In this document: positions 1-8,448 of the stretch, piece after piece | How the letters are laid out: the number at the start of each line of letters is the position of its first letter | Numbering within the stretch: the first letter of the stretch is position 1 | DNA from: Anaerosalibacter massiliensis | GTDB taxonomy: Bacteria > Bacillota > Clostridia > Tissierellales > Sporanaerobacteraceae | DNA: 64,000 bases | Assembly: GCA_000751555.1 (NCBI GenBank) | Contig: CCEZ01000075.1 | Span: 124,001 to 188,000 of the forward strand | Reading direction: 5' to 3' | Program-made: the position numbers and the translations under genes | Notes under the pieces: generated by a model | Told to the model about the DNA's origin: nothing | Database searches by the model: none | What the model saw: only the letters and a program-made list of their open reading frames with translations

Positions 1-63
1 GGTAATATAGATATGGATTTTACTATAAAAAGTCTTAATATGTTAACATATTATATGAACTAG
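1..63 (+). CDS. Possible 3' end of an upstream gene (partial)
   Basis: Frame 1 is open from the window edge to a TAG at 61-63, about 20 codons ending in NMLTYYMN. It may be the C-terminal tail of a gene lying mostly outside the window, but a stretch this short can be open by chance. No family is recognisable. The following 98 bases up to the next gene contain nothing else I can name. Confidence 0.3.
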   Translation, partial: GNIDMDFTIKSLNMLTYYMN

Positions 64-161
64 ATTTTAATTTTATTTATAACTATAAATTAGATTTTGT
101 CACTTGAATTACAGACTTTCCGATATGATTATAAGGCTTTTATTAAAAGGGGAAAAATTCT

Positions 162-1061
162 TTGAGGATTTTCAATTTCGGGGGGATGGATTTGATTAAG
201 AATATTTATAAAGAGTTAGAAAAATTGGGGTTATCTAAAGAAAACTATTTGAATCTAAAAGAAATTCAAAATAAAGATGGAATTTATCTTTTTAGAGTAA
301 TATATGGAAATAGCTCTTATATACTTAAATATTTTAAAAATATAGAATATACAAGAGAAATTAAGAATTATTTCATTCTTAAAGAATTAAACATACCAAC
401 AATTAAGGTAGTTGGATATACGGACAAATCTTTGTTATTAGAGGACTTAGAAAAAAGTAAAACATATAGATTAGGAATAGAATCTGATTTATCCGATATT
501 GAAGTAGCAGAAGCTTTGGCAGAATGGTATAAAAAATTGCACAATGAAGGTGCAAAATATGTATCTAATAAAGATAATATATTTTATAGACAAGCAGATG
601 TTATTACTAAAGAAAATATTGAACTAATAAAAAACAGAACTAAGACAGAAGACAATCATGTGTGGCAGCTAATAATAGATAATTTAGATTTAATTTTCAC
701 TAAGATTGGAGAAGTTGAGCAAACATTGACTTATAACGATTTTTATTGGACAAACTTGGCGGTAAGTCATGACAAGAAAGAAGCAATAATGTTCGATTAT
801 AATTTTCTAGGAATTGGATTTAGATATAATGATATTAGAAATGTATGTTTATCGCTATCAAAAGAAGCTAGAAAAGCATTTGTTGAAAAATACGGTAAAA
901 TTAATGAAACTGAAAAAATAATTGATAACGGCATATCAACCCTTATTACTTTAATATTTGCATATAAAAGACCAGAGTTTCCAAAATGGGGTCAAGAATC
1001 ATTAAAGTCAGTTTATAGTGGTGAGTTAGAAAAAGCTATTATTAAGATATTAGAATTATAA
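162..1061 (+). CDS. APH-type phosphotransferase family protein
   Basis: This 299-residue protein resembles the aminoglycoside/choline phosphotransferase (protein-kinase-like) fold. A nucleotide-binding N-lobe is suggested by the YILKYFK strand. The catalytic-loop region reads YNDFYWTNL, where the family usually has HGD..xxN, followed by FDYNFLG in place of the usual IDxxxxG metal-binding motif. The catalytic Asp and Asn are therefore retained but the His is replaced by Tyr. The substrate is unknown and may be an antibiotic, a sugar or a small metabolite. A TTG start is chosen because AAAAGGGG at 146-152 lies about 9 bases upstream; the in-frame ATG at 186 has its G-run directly against it. 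The gene stands alone, with a long non-coding stretch downstream. Confidence 0.65.
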   Translation: MRIFNFGGMDLIKNIYKELEKLGLSKENYLNLKEIQNKDGIYLFRVIYGNSSYILKYFKNIEYTREIKNYFILKELNIPTIKVVGYTDKSLLLEDLEKSKTYRLGIESDLSDIEVAEALAEWYKKLHNEGAKYVSNKDNIFYRQADVITKENIELIKNRTKTEDNHVWQLIIDNLDLIFTKIGEVEQTLTYNDFYWTNLAVSHDKKEAIMFDYNFLGIGFRYNDIRNVCLSLSKEARKAFVEKYGKINETEKIIDNGISTLITLIFAYKRPEFPKWGQESLKSVYSGELEKAIIKILEL

Positions 1062-1065
1062 AATG

Positions 1066-1095
1066 AGCACTGGGGCGTTTTGTTTGACACATTTT
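1066..1095 (+). repeat. Short sequence related to 9470-9500
   Basis: The bases around GGGGCGTTTTGTTTGACACA resemble TGGGATGTTTTGTTTGGCATA at about 9473-9493, in the same orientation. TGTGTCAA and TTTGACACA-type ends suggest a remnant of an insertion-element terminus, but no transposase is attached at either site. This is a weak, similarity-only call. Confidence 0.25.
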
Positions 1096-1154
1096 AGAGA
1101 ATACACAATCACAGGAGATTTATTAATTACTCGTGCTAATTTTCTATTATTTTT

Positions 1155-1327
1155 GTTATCGACTACTAATAGGGCAAAACCCCTGGGAAGTCGACGACAG
1201 GCTATTTTTTATAAAAGTTAGTAATGGCAATATATAGGAAGGATTATATTAAATATATGTAATAGTCTAAGGTTTTTAAGCAATTTGACATAAATAAAAG
1301 AATATAGTAATATCAAGGTATCCAAGT
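1155..1327 (+). other. CRISPR leader-like region with promoter
   Basis: This stretch directly precedes a single CRISPR-like repeat. It has an AT-rich body, a GTCGACGAC block at 1190-1198 with a partner CGAC at 1160-1163, and a good sigma-A promoter: TTGACA at 1285-1290, a 17-base spacer, and TAATAT at 1308-1313. Paired GTCGAC-type blocks upstream of arrays are something I recall from leaders of Firmicutes type I-B/III loci, so that part is inference. The last ~50 bases reappear at 45778-45831 next to another repeat copy, which supports a functional leader-repeat unit. No cas gene is present in the window. Confidence 0.5.
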
Positions 1328-1357
1328 GTTATTAGTCTACCTATGAGGAATTGAAAC
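1328..1357 (+). CRISPR. Solitary CRISPR-like repeat (30 nt), no spacers
   Basis: The 30 bases begin GTTATTAGTC and end CTATGAGGAATTGAAAC. The length, the 5' GTT and the 3' ATTGAAAC tail match the type I-B repeats common in Clostridia. There is only one copy here; the next bases run straight into a terminator, so there is no array. It may be an array that lost all its spacers. A truncated second copy of the repeat with its leader lies at 45832-45853. Confidence 0.55.
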
Positions 1358-1362
1358 TTGAA

Positions 1363-1388
1363 AGAGCCATAACAAGGCTCTTTTTTTA
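1363..1388 (+). terminator. Rho-independent terminator after the solitary repeat
   Basis: AGAGCC at 1363-1368 pairs with GGCTCT at 1376-1381 across a 7-base loop and runs into seven T residues. It starts five bases after the repeat and would end the short leader transcript. Confidence 0.75.
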
Positions 1389-1510
1389 TCTAAAATTATT
1401 AATCTATTCATTTATTGCTCCTATACCAATCTATTATTTTTTTATCCAAAATTATTAATGAAATTTTTTTCAAAAAAATCATATAAAAAGATACTAGAAC
1501 CTATATGAGT

Positions 1511-1547
1511 TGAAATCGTTTACATCAGTAACTGTCAGGGATATAAT
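1511..1547 (+). promoter_or_regulatory. cre site overlapping the promoter of the mannosidase PTS operon
   Basis: TGAAATCGTTTACA at 1511-1524 fits the CcpA consensus TGWAANCGNTNWCA at every position. Its last six bases, TTTACA (1519-1524), also serve as a -35 box, followed by a 17-base spacer and TATAAT at 1542-1547. CcpA bound here would cover the -35, so the operon should be under carbon catabolite repression. The 130 bases between the terminator at 1363-1388 and this site look empty. Confidence 0.8.
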
Positions 1548-1570
1548 ATAGTAGAAATAATAAGGGGGGC

Positions 1571-3046
1571 ATGAAAAAAGTGAGTAAAAAAATTGTAGCA
1601 GTAACAGCCTGTGCAGCAGGTATAGCTCATGCATATATGGCAGCAGAATCTTTAGAAAAAGCTGCAAAAGAGATGGGATATGATATAAAAGTTGAAACAA
1701 ATGGAACTATAGGAGCAGAAAATGTTTTAACAAAAGAGGATATTGAAGATTCAGATGTAGCAATAATAGCTGCTGATATCAATGTGGAGCTTGTAAGATT
1801 TACAGGTAAAAAGATATATCAAACTAAATCTATAGAGGCTATAAAAGATTCTAAAGTACTTATAAATACAGCTCTTGAAAGTGGAGAAATTTTCGGTAAA
1901 AAAGGAACTAAAGTTGGAGATATAACATTAGGAAAAACTAAAGAAGATGGAGTTATCAAACATCTTATGAATGGTATATCATACATGATACCTATGTGTA
2001 TAGCAGCAGGACTTATACTTGCTATAGCGAATGTATTTGCATTTCAAAAAGATGAGCTAGGCAGAATAGTAAATTGGGGATTTGACACATCCACAACTAT
2101 GGGATTTTTTATGTCTAAAATGTTCCAAGTAGGGCAGGTTGGTTTTAAATTAATGATACCTTTATTTGCTGGTTTTGTTGCAAAATCTATAGGAGATAGA
2201 CCAGCTATAGCTCCAGCCATGATAGGAGCATATATAGTAAATGATCCTGAAATATTAGGAACCGAAGCAGGAAGTGGATTTATAGGAGCTATTATAGTGG
2301 CATTTATAGTAGGATATATGATAAAAGGTTTAAAGAAAATAAAATGGCCTAAAATATTGCAACCACTTGTACCTATAATGATATTACCACTTATAGCAAC
2401 ATTTGCAATATCAGTGATAGTGTTATTTGTAATAGGTAAACCTATAGCTGGAATAATGAATGGATTATACGATGGACTTACATATCTTAATAATACTCAT
2501 GCATCAGCGCCTATAATAATGGGAGCTATAATAGGTGCCATGATAGGATTTGATTTAGGTGGACCAGTAAATAAAACAGCATTAATATTTGGTACAACTA
2601 TATTTACAGATACAGTTGCTAAATATGGAATTCAACAAGCTAATTTTGTTCCAGGAACTGCAGCACAGGCAGCAATATCAGTAGCACCTTTAGGTGTTTG
2701 GTTAGCGACTATACTATTTAAAGATAAATTTACATCTACAGAAAAAGTATCTGCTAATGCAGCATTTGCTATGGGAATGGTAGGGGTTACAGAGGGGGCT
2801 ATACCTTTTGTAGCATCGGAACCTGTTAAAATGATAGTAGCTAATGTTGCAGGTTCAGCAGTTGCAGGAGCATTGGTAGCAAAGTTTGGATGTAAATTTT
2901 ATGGTGGTATAGGTTCGCCTTTAGGGACTATAGTAGGATATATAGAACAACCAATTCCAATAATAACATGGGTATTTTCCATATCCGTAGGAGTTCTTGT
3001 TACAGCACTTATTATAGGATTTAGTAGAAAGAAGGTAGAAGGTTAA
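1571..3046 (+). CDS. PTS fructose/mannosylglycerate-type EIIBC component
   Basis: Membrane permease of a phosphoenolpyruvate-dependent sugar PTS, fructose superfamily. The N-terminal EIIB domain (about residues 1-100) carries the phospho-cysteine in VTACAAGIAH (Cys14). A short linker leads into a hydrophobic EIIC domain of many membrane segments (about 125-490), with the family-like stretch GFDLGGPVNKTA. It is the first gene of the operon, 2 bases before the EIIA gene, with an alpha-mannosidase next, as in mngA-mngB (2-O-alpha-mannosyl-D-glycerate) systems. The sugar is inferred to be an alpha-mannoside. The ATG at 1571 is only one base from the G-run; GTG at 1580 is an equally possible start. 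Confidence 0.85.
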   Translation: MKKVSKKIVAVTACAAGIAHAYMAAESLEKAAKEMGYDIKVETNGTIGAENVLTKEDIEDSDVAIIAADINVELVRFTGKKIYQTKSIEAIKDSKVLINTALESGEIFGKKGTKVGDITLGKTKEDGVIKHLMNGISYMIPMCIAAGLILAIANVFAFQKDELGRIVNWGFDTSTTMGFFMSKMFQVGQVGFKLMIPLFAGFVAKSIGDRPAIAPAMIGAYIVNDPEILGTEAGSGFIGAIIVAFIVGYMIKGLKKIKWPKILQPLVPIMILPLIATFAISVIVLFVIGKPIAGIMNGLYDGLTYLNNTHASAPIIMGAIIGAMIGFDLGGPVNKTALIFGTTIFTDTVAKYGIQQANFVPGTAAQAAISVAPLGVWLATILFKDKFTSTEKVSANAAFAMGMVGVTEGAIPFVASEPVKMIVANVAGSAVAGALVAKFGCKFYGGIGSPLGTIVGYIEQPIPIITWVFSISVGVLVTALIIGFSRKKVEG

Positions 3047-3048
3047 AT

Positions 3049-3504
3049 ATGAATAAAGAAGTATTTGACATAGAACATATATATTTTGACAATAATTCAG
3101 AAACGAAAGATCAGGTATTTGAAAGATTTGCTAGTGTAGCATTTAAACAAGGATATGTAAAATCAAAAGAGGATTATTTAAAAGGTTTACATCAAAGAGA
3201 AGATGAAGTTACTACTGGGTTTAAAGATGGAATTGCTATACCCCATTGTAAAAATTCTACAGTTATAAAGCCAGGAGTATTCTTAATAAAATTGAGTAAT
3301 CCAATAGAATGGAATTCTTTAGATGGAAAACCTATAAAAGTTGCATTTGGTCTTGCTATACCAGAAGATGGAAATGCTCAACATCTTAAAATACTAAGTT
3401 CTATTGCTAGAAAATTAATAGATAATGAGTTTGTTAATATGCTTTTAGAAGAAGATGACACGGAAAAACTTTATAATATTGTAAGTTCAATAGAAATTAA
3501 ATAA
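3049..3504 (+). CDS. PTS fructose-type EIIA component
   Basis: Soluble EIIA protein of 151 residues that passes phosphate from HPr to the EIIB cysteine. The phospho-histidine is His66 in GIAIPHCKNS, the typical PTS_EIIA_2 active site, and a downstream LAIPEDGNAQHLKILS stretch also fits the domain. It begins 2 bases after the EIIBC stop, so the two are translationally coupled and probably form one transporter. Length and motif are normal for a free-standing EIIA. Confidence 0.88.
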   Translation: MNKEVFDIEHIYFDNNSETKDQVFERFASVAFKQGYVKSKEDYLKGLHQREDEVTTGFKDGIAIPHCKNSTVIKPGVFLIKLSNPIEWNSLDGKPIKVAFGLAIPEDGNAQHLKILSSIARKLIDNEFVNMLLEEDDTEKLYNIVSSIEIK

Positions 3505-3508
3505 AAAA

Positions 3509-3551
3509 CTAAACTTTCCTCCTTTACTAGTGTAATTATTAGTTTAGGAGG
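3509..3551 (+). promoter_or_regulatory. Intercistronic hairpin between EIIA and mannosidase
   Basis: CTAAACT at 3509-3515 pairs with AGTTTAG at 3541-3547, and CCTCC at 3519-3523 could instead pair with GGAGG at 3547-3551 or the true ribosome binding site GGAGG at 3562-3566. There is no U-tract, so this is more likely an mRNA processing or translation-modulating structure than a terminator. Confidence 0.35.
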
Positions 3552-3571
3552 TTTATAAAAAGGAGGAAAAA

Positions 3572-6202
3572 GTGAAAAAAATACATGTAATAGCACATAC
3601 ACATTGGGATTTTGAATGGTATTTTTCTGCAAATGAATCTTTAATACAATTGATATATCATATGGATGAAGTTTTGAAAGCTTTAGAGGAAGGGATTATT
3701 GATTATTATCTTCTAGATGGACAACTTAGTATTTTAAAGGATTATTTAGAAGTATGTCCAAATAAAGAAGATAGGATAAGAAAACTTATATCCACTGGCA
3801 AATTAATAACTGGACCATGGTACACTCAAACAGATCAGATGATAATATCTGGAGAATCTATTGTAAGAAATTTAAAAATAGGAATAGATATGGCAAAAGA
3901 TTTAGGTGGATATATGAATATAGGGTATGTACCAGACTCATTTGGTCAAAGTATAGATGCTCCACAAATATATAATGGGATGGGTATAGATAAAGTAGTG
4001 TTTTGGAGAGGAATAACAAAGGAAATATCCCCATATAGAGAATTTTGGTGGAGTAGCGAAGATGGAAGTGAAGTTCTAGCATACAATATAAAAAATGGTT
4101 ATTTCATAGGTGGAAATCTAATATATTCAGAAGATGAAAAATGGTTAATGGAAACTATTGAAAAAGATACAATATATAATAATATTCCTCTGCCAGTGGG
4201 AGGAGATCAAAGGTATGTAGACTTTAATTTAAAATCTAGAATAGAGGAATTTAATAAAAGATTAAAGGGAAAGTATTATCTCAAAGAAAGTACTTATGAA
4301 AAAATGTTTGATGATATTTTGGCAGAAGATAAACCCTTGAATAAAATACAAGGAGAATTTTTATATAGTGAAGATTCAAAGATACACAGATCTATATATT
4401 CTTCAAGATATGACCATAAATATTTAAATGATAAAGTAGAAAGAAGATTAATATATCAAGTAGAGCCCTTAATGGTAATAGGAGAACAATTTGGAATAGA
4501 GTATAAAAACCAATTAGTACAAAATATATGGGAAGTGATACTTAGAAATCATGCCCATGATAGTGCTGGAGGATGCAATACAGATAAAACAAATAAAGTA
4601 ATATTAAGTAGATATGAAAAAGCAGATCAGATGTCTTACTCTACAGTAGATTATCTTGTTAGAAAAATAAGTGAATCTAGAGTTGATTCGAAAAAGAATG
4701 ATATAACAATATTTAACACATTACCTTATACAAGATACAAAGTAATAAAGATTGAAGTTAGTACAAAGGATAAGAATTTCGCACTATTTGATGGTGAAGA
4801 TAAAATAGAATACCAGGTGCTTAATAGAACAAAAGAATATAGTGGTGTTATAAGTAGAAACAAGGAAGATTATAAAAAAGATTTATATTATTATGTAACG
4901 AAAATAGCTTTTCCTATAAGCTTAAAGCCTATGGGGTACAAGACTATAAAGTTAGTAGAAGGAGAACAAAGCTTTACGGAAACAGAAGCAAATGTAGACA
5001 ATTATATAGAGAATGAAAAGATAAAGATAGAATTAGAAAACGGAAAGATAAATATAATAGATAAAGAAAAAAACAAAATATATAAAGATGCCATATATAT
5101 AGAAGAATCAGGAGATGAAGGAGATACTTATGACTATTCTCCTCCGTATAATGATAGAATATATAAATTTGATTTTAAACATAGTATCATAGATACAAAA
5201 CATGGAAAATATGTGGATGTTATAAGATTAAAAGGCAATTATGAATTACCTAAGGACTTAGAAAGTAGAAAAAAAGATTTAATAGATAGTTATGTAGAGT
5301 ATGATTTACAAATAGAGCTTACAAAAGATTCTAAACTAATAGAATGCAATATGAAAATAAACAATAATGTAAAAGATCATAGAATGAGGATAATATTTAA
5401 TACTGGTATAAAATCAAAATATTCTTATGCAGATACACCTTTTGGCTATATAAGAAGGGAGACGGTACCTAAGCATATAGATGATTGGAGAGAAATAGGG
5501 TGGAAGGAAGAACCAACTCCTATATATCCAATGTTAAGCTATGTAAATCTTAATGAAGATGAAAACAGTTTTACAGTAATGTCAAAGGGCATTAAGGAAT
5601 ATGAAATAGTAGGTGATAGAAAAGACAAAGTAGCTCTTACTTTATTTAGAAGTGTAGGATATTTAGGAAGACCAGAACTTTTAAGAAGACCAGGAGTTGC
5701 CTCGGGAAATCAATTTAAGTACATAGAAACGCCTGATAGCCAATTATTAAAACAGTTACATTTTAAATTTGCTATAGATTTAGACAGGAAATTTTCTCCA
5801 TATAAAATAAAGAAAAAGTATATAAATTATTCTATATCTACACCGTATTATCAAATACAAGAGTTAAATAAGTTTACTAATACATTAAAATACTTTGTAA
5901 GCAATAAATTATCCCATAAACTTCCCAATGAATTTAATCTATTAGATATGGATGAGATAGATGGTATAATAGTAAGTGCCATTAAGAAAAGCGACAATGG
6001 AGATGGGTATATATTGAGATTATACAATCCTTCAAAAGAATTTATCAAAAATGGAGGAAATATAAAGATAAACAAAACCCTAGAATCTATCGAATTGATA
6101 GATATGAAAGAAGATAAGATAGAAAGTATAAAGGGTTCTAATATCCTAAATATAGGATCATTCAATCCTAAGGAGATAAAAAACTATAGAATAAGGATGT
6201 AA
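3572..6202 (+). CDS. Glycoside hydrolase family 38 alpha-mannosidase
   Basis: Cytoplasmic zinc-dependent alpha-mannosidase of 876 residues. The N-terminal catalytic domain has HTHWDFEW (His11 and Asp13 as metal ligands), the nucleophile in VPDSFGQS (Asp122) and the second metal motif NHAHDSAGGC (His329, Asp330). The C-terminal half is the beta-rich mannosidase region. There is no signal peptide. The start is GTG, 5 bases after AGGAGG. Placed after an EIIBC/EIIA pair it probably cleaves a PTS-imported, phosphorylated alpha-mannoside, as MngB does for mannosylglycerate-6-phosphate. Acting on mannobiose or a glycan fragment is an equally possible role. Confidence 0.88.
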   Translation: MKKIHVIAHTHWDFEWYFSANESLIQLIYHMDEVLKALEEGIIDYYLLDGQLSILKDYLEVCPNKEDRIRKLISTGKLITGPWYTQTDQMIISGESIVRNLKIGIDMAKDLGGYMNIGYVPDSFGQSIDAPQIYNGMGIDKVVFWRGITKEISPYREFWWSSEDGSEVLAYNIKNGYFIGGNLIYSEDEKWLMETIEKDTIYNNIPLPVGGDQRYVDFNLKSRIEEFNKRLKGKYYLKESTYEKMFDDILAEDKPLNKIQGEFLYSEDSKIHRSIYSSRYDHKYLNDKVERRLIYQVEPLMVIGEQFGIEYKNQLVQNIWEVILRNHAHDSAGGCNTDKTNKVILSRYEKADQMSYSTVDYLVRKISESRVDSKKNDITIFNTLPYTRYKVIKIEVSTKDKNFALFDGEDKIEYQVLNRTKEYSGVISRNKEDYKKDLYYYVTKIAFPISLKPMGYKTIKLVEGEQSFTETEANVDNYIENEKIKIELENGKINIIDKEKNKIYKDAIYIEESGDEGDTYDYSPPYNDRIYKFDFKHSIIDTKHGKYVDVIRLKGNYELPKDLESRKKDLIDSYVEYDLQIELTKDSKLIECNMKINNNVKDHRMRIIFNTGIKSKYSYADTPFGYIRRETVPKHIDDWREIGWKEEPTPIYPMLSYVNLNEDENSFTVMSKGIKEYEIVGDRKDKVALTLFRSVGYLGRPELLRRPGVASGNQFKYIETPDSQLLKQLHFKFAIDLDRKFSPYKIKKKYINYSISTPYYQIQELNKFTNTLKYFVSNKLSHKLPNEFNLLDMDEIDGIIVSAIKKSDNGDGYILRLYNPSKEFIKNGGNIKINKTLESIELIDMKEDKIESIKGSNILNIGSFNPKEIKNYRIRM

Positions 6203-6232
6203 AATATAATCTGTTACTTTGAGGTGAAGAAA

Positions 6233-7030
6233 TTGGGGAAAAATTTAATGTTGCTTATAGAAAGTATGAAATTGGAATTTACTAATGTAGAGACTGTTAT
6301 AGCACAACATTTTTTAAACAGAGGAGAGTCTCTTACCATAAGTGAGTTATCTCAAAAATTAAACGTATCTGAAGCATCTATAACAAGATTTTCTTCGAAA
6401 CTAGGATTTAATAATTATAAAGAACTGATATATGTATATAATCAAGAACTAAAGATTAAATCCAATAACAATATAGTTTCAGATAATTTAATGATAAACG
6501 GATATATGGATATAATTAGGCAGGTTGTAGAAAAAGTAGATATAGAATCTATAAAAAATATAGCAAATTTAATATGTACTCATAAAATAATACATGTTTT
6601 GGGTTTGGGACTAAATGGAATAGTAGGTTCAGATTTGAAATTTAGACTAGTCAGAGTTGGAAAATATGTAGAGGTAGTGTCAGATGCGAAATCTATGCAG
6701 ATGGTGGCTTCTATATTAGAAGAAGATAATTTGGTCTTGGCTTTAACTTTGAGAGGAAAAAATCTTGAGATGTTAGAAAGTATAAAAGTAGCTAAAAAAA
6801 ATGGAGCTAAGGTAGTGTTGATAACTGGGAGCGAAGATTCGCCAATTATAGAATATGCGGATTATTATGTACTTACAGCTAATTTAGATCATGAGGATTG
6901 GGTAGGAAGCATATCAGCTCAGATACCTATGTTAATTGTTATAGATATGATATTTTCCGAATATATATTAAGAGATAAAGATTTGGTAGAAAGATGGTTA
7001 GATACAGAAAAAGCAGTTTTTTGTAAATAA
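6233..7030 (+). CDS. MurR/RpiR family transcriptional regulator
   Basis: DNA-binding sugar-phosphate sensor. The N-terminal HTH_6 domain (helix-turn-helix around SELSQKLNVSEASITRFS) precedes a SIS domain (about residues 120-250) that binds phosphosugars. It lies between the mannosidase and the GH1 gene and is co-transcribed, so it probably regulates this operon. I choose the TTG at 6233, because GAGGTG at 6221-6226 sits 6 bases upstream; an in-frame GTG at 6224 would lie inside that binding site. The encoded protein is about 265 residues, normal for the family. Confidence 0.85.
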   Translation: MGKNLMLLIESMKLEFTNVETVIAQHFLNRGESLTISELSQKLNVSEASITRFSSKLGFNNYKELIYVYNQELKIKSNNNIVSDNLMINGYMDIIRQVVEKVDIESIKNIANLICTHKIIHVLGLGLNGIVGSDLKFRLVRVGKYVEVVSDAKSMQMVASILEEDNLVLALTLRGKNLEMLESIKVAKKNGAKVVLITGSEDSPIIEYADYYVLTANLDHEDWVGSISAQIPMLIVIDMIFSEYILRDKDLVERWLDTEKAVFCK

Positions 7031-7049
7031 AATTAAGGAGAGTAATGAA

Positions 7050-8435
7050 ATGAAATATAATTTTCCAAAAAAATTTCTTTGGGGAAGTGCAGCATCAGCT
7101 CCCCAAACAGAAGGAGCATGGAATATAGATGATAAGGCACCAACCATATGGGATTATTGGTATGGAAAAGATAGGACAGCCTTTTTTAATGGAATAGGAC
7201 CTGAAAAAGCATCTAATTTTTATGAAATGTATAAAGAAGATATAGCTAATATGAAAGCTATAAATTTAAATTCCTATAGAACTTCTATATCTTGGGCTAG
7301 ATTGTTGCCAGATGGTAGAAATATAAATCCTAAGGCAGTAGAATTTTATAATAATTTAATAGATGAGATGATAGATAATGATATAGAACCTATTATAAAT
7401 CTTTTCCATTTTGATATGCCTATGCTAATGCAAAATAAAGGTGGATGGGAAAGTAGAGAAGTTGTAGAAAGCTTTGCTCTCTATGGAAAAAAAGCTTTTG
7501 AGATTTTTGGAGATAGGGTCAAGAAGTGGATAACATTTAATGAACCTATAGTGCCAGTGGAAGCCGGATACCTTTATAAAATGCATTATCCTTTAGTAAC
7601 CGATATGAAAAGGGCAGTTCAAGTTGGATACAATACTATGTTATCTAGTGCAAGGGTTATAGAGGAGTTTAGAAAACTTAAATTAGATGGAAAGATAGGG
7701 ATAGTATTGAATTTAACACCCTCATATCCAAGAAGTAACGATAAGGAAGATTTAAAATCGGCTAATCTAGTAGACCTCATGTTCAACAGAAGTTTTCTAG
7801 ATCCATCAGTTTTAGGAGAATATCCAAGTGAACTTATAGAATTTTTAAAAGAAAATGATTTAACTCCAGAGTGGAAAGAGAAAGATTTAAGAATAATAAA
7901 GAAAAACACAGTAGATTTCTTAGGAGTAAACTACTATCAGCCAAGAAGAATACAAAAACGAGAAACACCTAAAGATACAGAAAGTTTAATGCCTGAAGAT
8001 TTTTTTGAATATTACATATGGCCAGAAAGAAGAATGAATGTATATAGAGGCTGGGAAATATATGAAAAGGGATTATATGATATAGGCATAAATATAAAAG
8101 ATAATTATAAAAATATTCCTTGGTTTGTATCAGAAAATGGAATGGGAGTAGAAAATGAAGAAAGGTTTATAGATGAAAATGGAATGGTTCAAGATGATTA
8201 TAGAATAGATTTTATAAAGGAACATTTAAAATGGCTTCATAAAAGTATAGAAGAAGGTTCAAATTGTTTTGGATATCATCTATGGACATTTATGGATAAT
8301 TGGTCATGGTGCAATGCTTATAAAAATAGATATGGCTTATATAGAGTTGACTTAGAAAATAATTTCAAACGAAGCCTAAAGAAAAGTGGACTTTGGATAA
8401 AAGAAGTAGCAAAAAATAATGGATTTGATGATTAG
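7050..8435 (+). CDS. GH1 beta-glycosidase (6-phospho type likely)
   Basis: Family 1 glycoside hydrolase of 461 residues with the acid/base Glu165 in TFNEP and the nucleophile Glu362 in SENG. The N-terminal signature FLWGSAASAPQTEGA is typical. Phospho-specific members carry a Ser-x6-Lys-x-Tyr set near the C-terminus. Here the region reads WSWCNAYKNRY, which keeps the Ser and Tyr but has Asn where the Lys is expected and a Lys one place earlier. A 6-phospho-beta-glycoside substrate is inferred from this and the PTS context. A second glycosidase beside GH38 suggests a mixed alpha-mannoside/beta-glycoside substrate such as an N-glycan-like fragment. Confidence 0.85.
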   Translation: MKYNFPKKFLWGSAASAPQTEGAWNIDDKAPTIWDYWYGKDRTAFFNGIGPEKASNFYEMYKEDIANMKAINLNSYRTSISWARLLPDGRNINPKAVEFYNNLIDEMIDNDIEPIINLFHFDMPMLMQNKGGWESREVVESFALYGKKAFEIFGDRVKKWITFNEPIVPVEAGYLYKMHYPLVTDMKRAVQVGYNTMLSSARVIEEFRKLKLDGKIGIVLNLTPSYPRSNDKEDLKSANLVDLMFNRSFLDPSVLGEYPSELIEFLKENDLTPEWKEKDLRIIKKNTVDFLGVNYYQPRRIQKRETPKDTESLMPEDFFEYYIWPERRMNVYRGWEIYEKGLYDIGINIKDNYKNIPWFVSENGMGVENEERFIDENGMVQDDYRIDFIKEHLKWLHKSIEEGSNCFGYHLWTFMDNWSWCNAYKNRYGLYRVDLENNFKRSLKKSGLWIKEVAKNNGFDD

Positions 8436-8448
8436 AAAGGAATAAAAA

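Noticed and set aside
1160-1200. Cyclic-di-GMP riboswitch
   Set aside because: AGGGCAAAACC recalls the GEMM start, but the rest of the aptamer and a downstream regulated gene are missing; the GTCGACGAC block and adjacent repeat fit a CRISPR leader better.
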